From NCBI RefSeq assembly GCF_016859285.1, contig NC_053418.1, forward strand, positions 19,989,329 to 20,053,328: a stretch of 64,000 bases of DNA. Reading direction: 5' to 3'. This DNA comes from Xiphias gladius. Lineage: Eukaryota > Chordata > Actinopteri > Istiophoriformes > Xiphiidae. Shown one piece after another: positions 57,701 through 64,000 of the stretch. Under the pieces are notes generated by a model. That model searched no databases and was not told the origin of the DNA. It worked only from the letters and a program-made list of their open reading frames with translations. How positions within the stretch are numbered: position 1 is the first letter of the stretch; every line of letters begins with the position of its first letter. The translations under genes and the position numbers were made by a program.

Positions 57701-58140
57701 ATGCATGCAGGCAGTCCTCGGTTGCCCAGGAAACACAGATGGTGGATGAAGGGCGCGCATACAAAGGACCATAAACCTGTGGCAGCAGCTGGAGACCGAG
57801 ACCACGGATTAATTCAGGTCTGTGCAATCTCGCTTAGTAAAAGACGTCGCTATTCTCTTTAATGCCTTCCATCCATTTTCTTTGTCCCGGGGCTTCCGTC
57901 TCCACTTTCCTGTTTTCCCCGGTCTAGACTCCCATCAGCGCGCAGCTGTTGTTGGCACTCCCACATCTGCTTGTTCTCAGCTCGGCAGCCATATAGACGA
58001 TGTTCAGCCACGGCTCATGTTAGTGCGTAACGGGTAGGTCCAGGAGGCGACGAGCCTTTTACTGCAGGCGAAGTCACTGCACTCACACAGCGTGTATATG
58101 CGGGTAAGGCAGCTTGCCCTCAGCCTGGAAAAAGAAGAAG
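57700..58140. promoter_or_regulatory. GC-richer island, possible promoter of a rightward gene
   Basis: Between two AT-rich flanks this segment is visibly richer in GC and CpG (cagcgcgcagctg, ggaggcgacgagcc, gcaggcgaagtc). It lies just upstream of the candidate exon at 58192-58231. This makes it a plausible promoter or first-exon region, though I see no decisive signal. Confidence 0.3.
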
Positions 58141-58191
58141 AACAAGAAGATGTGTTTTTTTTTTTCTTTTTTTTTTTTCTCGCACCGTTTG

Positions 58192-59919
58192 ATGCTGCGG
58201 GAGAAGTGCGTGATGAACCTGGAGAGCGCTGGTAGGAGAAAAAAAGACCCCATAGTTTCTATTATCCTGTTATTCTTTCACAGTCAACATTTTTATTGCG
58301 CTTATCCAACTCGTTCATATTGGGTTTTTCCTGTTCTTTGATTAGATAAACATTGGCTCATTTAATTTCCTGCAGCAGAGGGCCTTGTCCTGCCTCAACC
58401 TGACATCCTTGCAGGGTTTATGAATATTAAAATATGCTTATTTATAGAAAAAAAAACCCCAACAACTATTTCTGGTGGAAACACTCCAGAATAGTAATCT
58501 ACGACTTCTTTAATCTCGGGCAAGATGTTGTGCATCAATACTGTACTGTACAGATAGATAGTATAGCACGGGCTATAATAGCCTACCCTATTTTTGCAGT
58601 GCTTGGCCAACAGATATATCAAGCCTTAGCCAGGGTCTAAAATTCTGATTGTATTTTTAGCTTTTAGGCTAATATTAGGCAAAGTGGGCCATTACATTTT
58701 TAAAAAATGCAATGTAAAAACATAGTAAACTATAGAGCTTTATGATCAGCTGTGAAATGTTCCACACACTTATTCAGTATGCTTTTATTTTTTAGGTAAC
58801 CTTGTGGTCAGTGTTGCATGGACTTTGCACTGGATTCATCCGCAGAGCTGCTGACATGTCACCAGTCAGGACACTGGGAGGATCCAAGTGGGAACCAACA
58901 GCAGGACAGGTTATGTGTACAGGCTGGATTACGTTCATTAAAATCACAAGGGAGGTTAATTTTCACACAATATCAGATGGAGGATTTAATAGCATTACTC
59001 AGTGAGTTAGATAACTGGCATCAATGATGACGATCTCAAGTGATTTATCTTTTAGCAGTGGGTGTATTTCATTTCCATTTGTCTCTAAATAAAAAGCATT
59101 AAAGAGAAACAATAAAATGAAAGAACAGGCACTCCCTGGGGTATCTTGGAAGGACAGTCGGGTTGTGTTCCACTCTTCTGCTGGTTTGTGTTGTGTGTTC
59201 CTCTCCAGTTACACTGTTGAAAAAGCAGATCGGGGCTGGCACTGGACCTCGCTGTACACCTGGTGACATCGCACCAACGCCCTCTGCTGTGCTGCCTTCA
59301 CAGACTGGTAAAAGATCTTTCAGGAGATTAACACCACAGTGACTTCTATTTCCCTCATATTCACTTGACACTCTACACCTTGATTTGTTGTAAAGGTTTG
59401 GATGAATATAGATTGCAGAGCCCATTTTTATGGAATCTTATCTTGTTTTTGAACGCATACAGTATGTCTCCCTGTGTATGTGTGTTAAGCCTCTGTGCTG
59501 GATGAGAGTGCAGATAAATGGGGAACAGATGTGTTTTCCACTGTATGCTACTCTCCTCTCCAGGATTATGGTTAAGAGGGGAGATAAACCAACCTAAAAG
59601 TGGAGACCAAATAAGATTAGCATAATCTACTTTTAAAATTCATTTATTCAACATTTTGCAGGATTATCCTGGGAAAAAAATGTTTGCATATTTGTTAGAC
59701 AAAAATATGTCTTTAAAAGCATGTCCTTTAAAAGGGGTCAGCAGGGATGTGAATCACATCCTCATTCACTTTCTTCCTTTTGATTTACTTTTGACTATAA
59801 CAACTGTCATGTCATTTCTCCTGCAGTGATTGATGCACGGCACCATTACTGCTGTCCTGTACCTTCAGAAGGAGAGGATCCATGTTCAAGGGTTCCCCCA
59901 ATGAGAGATGACTTCTGAT
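58192..59919 (+). CDS. Candidate small spliced gene (unrecognised), three phase-matched exons
   Basis: Exon 58192-58231 (MLREKCVMNLESA, donor ctg|gtagga, phase 1), exon 59209-59307 (acceptor cctctccag; TLLKKQIGAGTGPRCTPGDI, then APTPSAVLPSQT; donor actg|gtaaaa, phase 1) and exon 59827 onward (acceptor atttctcctgcag; VIDARHHYCCPVPSEGEDPC, then SRVPPMRDDF-stop near 59917-59919). Joined, they give one open frame of about 77 residues. I recognise no family. The segments could equally be 5' UTR exons of a larger gene to the right or a non-coding RNA. The first exon may be longer at its 5' side. Confidence 0.3.
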
Positions 59920-62756
59920 GCCTTTGTGTATCAGCGAAAAGAGCTTTGAAGAGTTAAAAAGGCCGCCGCTACTTTGTAGTCAGTGTCAGCGTGATCAGAT
60001 TTAGCATGAAGGTATTTCATGGGTAGTTTTTTGAGTCCAAAATTTGCGGCAGTTTTTCCATTTCAAATGTGTGTATTTCTCCCTAGCTGTGAGTAATGCT
60101 AATATAGCTTCATCCATCCCCACTCTCATTTTTTTTTTTTTCTTTTTTTTCCCGGCTGCTCAGAAACACTGACACTGCAGCCATCGAACACCTCACGCTT
60201 GCTTTCTTCAGCTGCCGTGTGCAGTGTTCTCTTCACTCTGTTACCTTGGTTACTCTGTCTAACACTTAAGGCACCTATCCCCTCTAGGAGACACTTTAAA
60301 TGCACTGGAGGTGGTGTTTTAACAGTAAACTTCTCAACAAAGCAAGCATGTATCTATGTTAGATCTAGAACTGGAAAGGCTCTAATATTTTAAGACTCTA
60401 ATGATAAAAAAAAAAAATCTGCTTGAGTGTGTGAGGATGGTGTTCTCACATTTGACAATGTGTAATTCACACAGTATGTTTTTGTTTGAAACCTTAATTT
60501 GGGTTTGACACTATATACAGTACATTCTTTTTACTGTTGTTTGTGGGTGTTTTTGTGTGTCTGCGTGAGAGCATGTGTTTGTATGCATGTTCTCTATTTG
60601 TGTGTGTGTGTGTGTGTTCATTCCTGTAAATGTGCATGTTTTGTCTGTCTGATAGAAATGTATTTGTAATGGGCCTGAAGCTATAAACCGCTTCTATAAG
60701 CTGCTTTACAGTGATTTTCTCATAGCTGCAAAACTTTTAAAATGCCCGAAGCTCTTCTTTTAGCCACTGGATGTACCAGAAAAGGGATAAAAAATATTTA
60801 CAAATGATTCTTAGCGTTTGCTACAACCTCATTCGAGTACCAGTGGGGTGGGAATTCTTTTGATTTAGATAATCATATGAATGACTCTGGCCATTAATGG
60901 TGTGTAGTTCTCTAAATGATGCCTGCTGGAATTAATTAAACTGTCCTGATGCTTTCAGCCCCATCATCTGATACTTAAGCAAATTACAGCAAATGCTAAT
61001 AATTATGTGCAAATAGCTTTTTGCCGAGGTCTGGATTGTACTAACAGTATCTCACTAATATCTAACAGTACTAATGTCTGCTAACAGTCGGATGATTACT
61101 AACCTGTACTCTGAATGCTGATGGCTGGCCTGGTTCTCTCTAACCCACTGACTAACCCTCTGCTTTTCGCCCGCAGTCTGATGCACACACTCCTCTCTCA
61201 TGATCCTGCAATCCTTCTTCTAGAAATGACCAATTTAGATTAATCATAAAGAAAGATCAATGAGAAAATGTTACAGTGAGCATGTCAAGAAGGGTTTCAG
61301 GACCTGGGAAGGGAGATGTTATTAACCACAAGATGAAAAGAGGAGCAGACAGAGCTGCTGATGTTAAACTTGGTTGACTACATACTTTAAAAGAATCCTC
61401 ACAAAACTGATTCCAAATGATATGACCATACTGTGTCACACTTTACGGGCCAAATGCACTTATTGAGAGACCAGCATTGTGTCTCTGCCTGTGCACTGTG
61501 TGGTCAACCTTTGCAGGCGAGTGCCTGGCTTGCTGTCACCACAGGCAATGCAGTGAGACGCAAGCCAAGCAAACCTCGGCTCCACTTCCAGCTCCTTACG
61601 GTGTTGTTACTAACTGTGGTGGAGGCTGTAAAGGTCCACCTGTTGCTCTTACTAACTTCTCTGTTCTCTCTGACGGAAACATCATTTCAATCCTGATGTC
61701 TCCTTGTTAATCTTTACCTAGATCAAAGCATGCCTTGCGGTACCAGTGATGTTCATTAAATCCCATTACATGGAAGCTTTTATCCAAAACATCCTCTAGT
61801 GTCACAAATATGTGCTTTTTATCAATGAGCAGTACTACTAAGAACAACATCAGCAGTTAGTATAATTAGGCTGGACAGTTTTGTTATTTGGACAAGCTAC
61901 TAACATCTCCCAAAGTTGAATTAACAGTTACTAACCCAAAGAGCTTTTAATAGCTCTCTACAAACTAACCGACTAACCTACTAATAAACTAATAATCTAA
62001 CAAAAACTGAAATCACTAACTTTGTGCTGAGTGGCAGAATTAGTGAAGCACCCTGATTTTGAGGAGTTGCATCACTTACTGAATGTACTAACAGAATTAA
62101 GTTTTTAAGAATTAATGACGTGATTGATTGTGTCTGTCTGTGTATGTGCGTGTGTGAGAGAGAGCAAAGGAGAGCGTGTGAGTGTGTGTTTTCTACCGAA
62201 TGTGACATGTGATGAGTGACCACCTGATTTTTTTCTCTCATGTTCATTAGGGTAATTTTAGCCAAATGTATCCACAGTTAATCTTTCAGCCTAGGTGAGC
62301 ACCAGGGTACCACTAAAACACAGCTGTCAACCTTGAGCCTCTCAAACAACAAACTGTGCACAAGAATCATGCATATAAAGAAAAATGAATTAAATTTACA
62401 CTGCTATTTTTGTACCCTATGGCTAATTTATCTTAATTATACTTTTGTAATAAACACATTTCAAAATAAACATGTTTTTATTGTATTGTGTCTACATGAA
62501 AAATTGCAACCAACAGAGTTTAATACAAAGGATCCCATTCCCAAAAGGAAAAGCAAAGTCCTCTACCCAGTCAGGAAATTACAAGGTATTTTATTTCTGC
62601 AGTGACCTGGAGTGCCAGCTCCAGGAGAGCCATAATCCCAAGTAACATCTTCACTTTCTTGATTGCTTCCATCATACTGAAGCATGATTACTGTCACAAC
62701 ATATGCAGTATCTGTTTACAACACCTGAGACCAGCTACAACATCCCAACGCGCGTG

Positions 62757-62757
62757 T

Positions 62758-62843
<86 letters not shown>
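62757..62843. repeat. (CA)n microsatellite, uninterrupted
   Basis: A long pure CA tract preceded by cgcgcgtgtg. All open frames across it are artefacts. Confidence 0.97.
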
Positions 62844-62845
<2 letters not shown>

Positions 62846-63300
62846 ACAGAAAGGGCTTGTGTCAGAGCATAAACCTATCTCAAGGATTCAACAGCAGAAC
62901 TTTAAAATTGATAACAGGGATTATGTCATTTTTTGGTAAGGTATTTCATTTGTCTGTAGTATCTGAATTTGAACTACTTGGGTCTAGAACAGAGCTTATG
63001 TTTTTCCCAGGTAAGAGGTTCTTTCTTTCTTGAAATACAGGCATATTTAGATAATTTTATTTGAAGAGGAATTCCTTTGTGATTTATTTATGACTTTTCA
63101 GGATTTTTTTTTAGCCTCACAACTGTAAGATTGATTTATTCATCTTTATAGGTATTACAGTTAGATCAGCATCTAACTGTATACTAATACATATTAATTA
63201 TCTCTGAATTAATATGCGTAAATGTTTGAAAATAATGCTGTGCTGCTACACGTTGCCACACATTGATCTGAGGATTTTAGATTTTCATGGATGCAGTGTT

Positions 63301-63314
63301 ACAGCAGGGGGCAG
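63301..63314 (+). promoter_or_regulatory. CTCF-like motif
   Basis: ACAGCAGGGGGCAG matches the CTCF core CCASYAGRKGGCRS at 13 of 14 positions, with the strong AGGGGGC centre. It is the best CTCF match I found. Occupancy is inferred only. Confidence 0.45.
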
Positions 63315-63901
63315 CAACTCATCAGGTTAGAGGATTTGGTGGTTTTTTGATGTGGTGTAAACTCTGCCACCAGCTTATTGGATGTTCTACCTATATTTAA
63401 AGCTACTGGATAAATGTTTTTCGATGGCTCAACAATTTCACACTATTTACTATTTATTTTGATGATAAACTCTCTATGTTTACTGTATTAAAACTACACA
63501 TTTCTGAATCACTTTAAACAACGTTTAGCCATGACTGTTCTTTTTAAGAATTGTAATAGGTGTCTTTCAACATAAAAGTGAGACTCATGGTTGTTATTGC
63601 CCATCCCTTGCTGGTCGAGATACAAGGGTCAAAGGTCATCCCTCTCTATATTTTGTCCAGTGACCTTAGATCCACCAAAGTGTGCCCCAATTTGGACAGC
63701 CATGACCAATCTAACCAATTTATTTATATTTTTTAACTGTTTATAACAACTAATTCTGATTATTCTGGCAGTTGTTGATAAAACCACAATTTTCATACAG
63801 GTATATGCGTGTCGACAGACATAGAAAGGGAGAAGGACAGAGGGGCTGTGTAGCTCACTAAACCACAAACACACACACACCTCAGTGAACTTTTATTCCA
63901 G

Positions 63902-63993
63902 CGTCGTCCTCCATTGCTTATGTCAGACAGAGGAGGCTCTGCTCTGCACCCCATTTGAGACCGATGTGATCCAGATGACGGGGGTTTCCAAAG
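63902..63993 (+). CDS. Possible exon at the right edge
   Basis: The acceptor-like tgaacttttattccag precedes it and the donor aag|gtaggag follows. One frame is fully open (HCLCQTEEALLCTPFETD, then VIQMTGVSK); the other two have stops. A second acceptor ending at 63921 (cttatgtcag) would shorten it. An ATG in tgatccagATGACGGGG (MTGVSK) could also be a start codon. I do not recognise the peptide. It might belong to the candidate gene at 58-60 kb or to another gene starting here. Confidence 0.3.
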
Positions 63994-64000
63994 GTAGGAG

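Larger units (their letters stand above)
59930..63900. other. Non-coding region, right side
   Basis: No supported coding exon. It holds TG-rich stretches near 60600, GA/GT-rich sequence near 62130-62190, a long CA repeat (62757-62843) and a CTCF-like motif (63301-63314). If the candidate gene at 58-60 kb continues, this would be one of its introns. Confidence 0.5.

Noticed and set aside
58796..58954. A possible exon with an ATG (MDFALDSSAELLTCHQSGHW) after a good acceptor
   Set aside because: Its donor options at 58909 and 58954 are phase 2 and do not fit the phase 1 exon at 59209. Reading it from the 58231 donor meets a stop. It may be a non-coding exon, but I cannot support it as CDS.
61439..61710. 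A Cys-rich open frame (CSETQAK, NCGGGCKGPP) that looked like a zinc-binding CXXC-type segment
   Set aside because: The cysteine spacing does not match CXXC zinc fingers or another known domain, and there are no convincing splice borders.
1..64000. CRISPR arrays, tRNA or rRNA genes, bacterial-type operons
   Set aside because: None seen. The regularly repeated stretches are dinucleotide microsatellites, and the genes have eukaryotic introns and polyadenylation signals.

Overview
This is a stretch of vertebrate nuclear genome, almost certainly from a teleost fish. The base composition is AT-rich, genes are split by GT-AG introns, long CA/GT microsatellites are frequent, and several dispersed repeats match families I know from fish genomes. 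A percomorph-type fish is likely but is an inference. There are no prokaryotic operons, CRISPR arrays or tRNA/rRNA genes that I can see.

Layout. 1-10.6 kb: intergenic DNA with microsatellites and one dispersed repeat copy. 10.6-44.0 kb: a complete tcf7l1 gene (plus strand, 12 coding exons, 580 codons plus stop), encoding the HMG-box TCF/LEF factor that represses or mediates Wnt/beta-catenin target genes. Introns 3 (18.5 kb) and 4 (7.3 kb) hold most of its length. 44-47.5 kb: intergenic, with a pair of CTCF-like motifs. 47.49-about 51.4 kb: tgoln2 (plus strand, 3 coding exons, 329 codons, plus a possible alternative last exon), the trans-Golgi network integral membrane protein. Human TCF7L1 and TGOLN2 are also neighbours, so this pair is conserved synteny. 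51.6-53.4 kb: dispersed repeats, one with long terminal inverted repeats. 53.50-54.05 kb: an intronless, GC-rich DUSP18-like dual-specificity phosphatase on the minus strand, convergent with tgoln2. 54.9-55.6 kb: a decayed HIPK-like protein kinase remnant on the minus strand. 57.7-60.0 kb: a GC-richer island and three exons whose phases fit together, an unrecognised candidate small gene or the 5' exons of a gene running off the right side. 60-64 kb: microsatellites, a CTCF-like motif and a possible exon at the right edge.

Functionally the genes are independent: a nuclear Wnt effector, a Golgi cargo-sorting membrane protein and a cytosolic phosphatase. I found no sign of a novel multi-gene system. 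The points worth a second look are at gene scale: the hidden kinase remnant, alternative-splice signals in tcf7l1 and tgoln2, a 68-codon upstream ORF ending 6 nt before the tgoln2 start, two strong hairpins, a decayed LINE tail and the unassigned right-hand exons.
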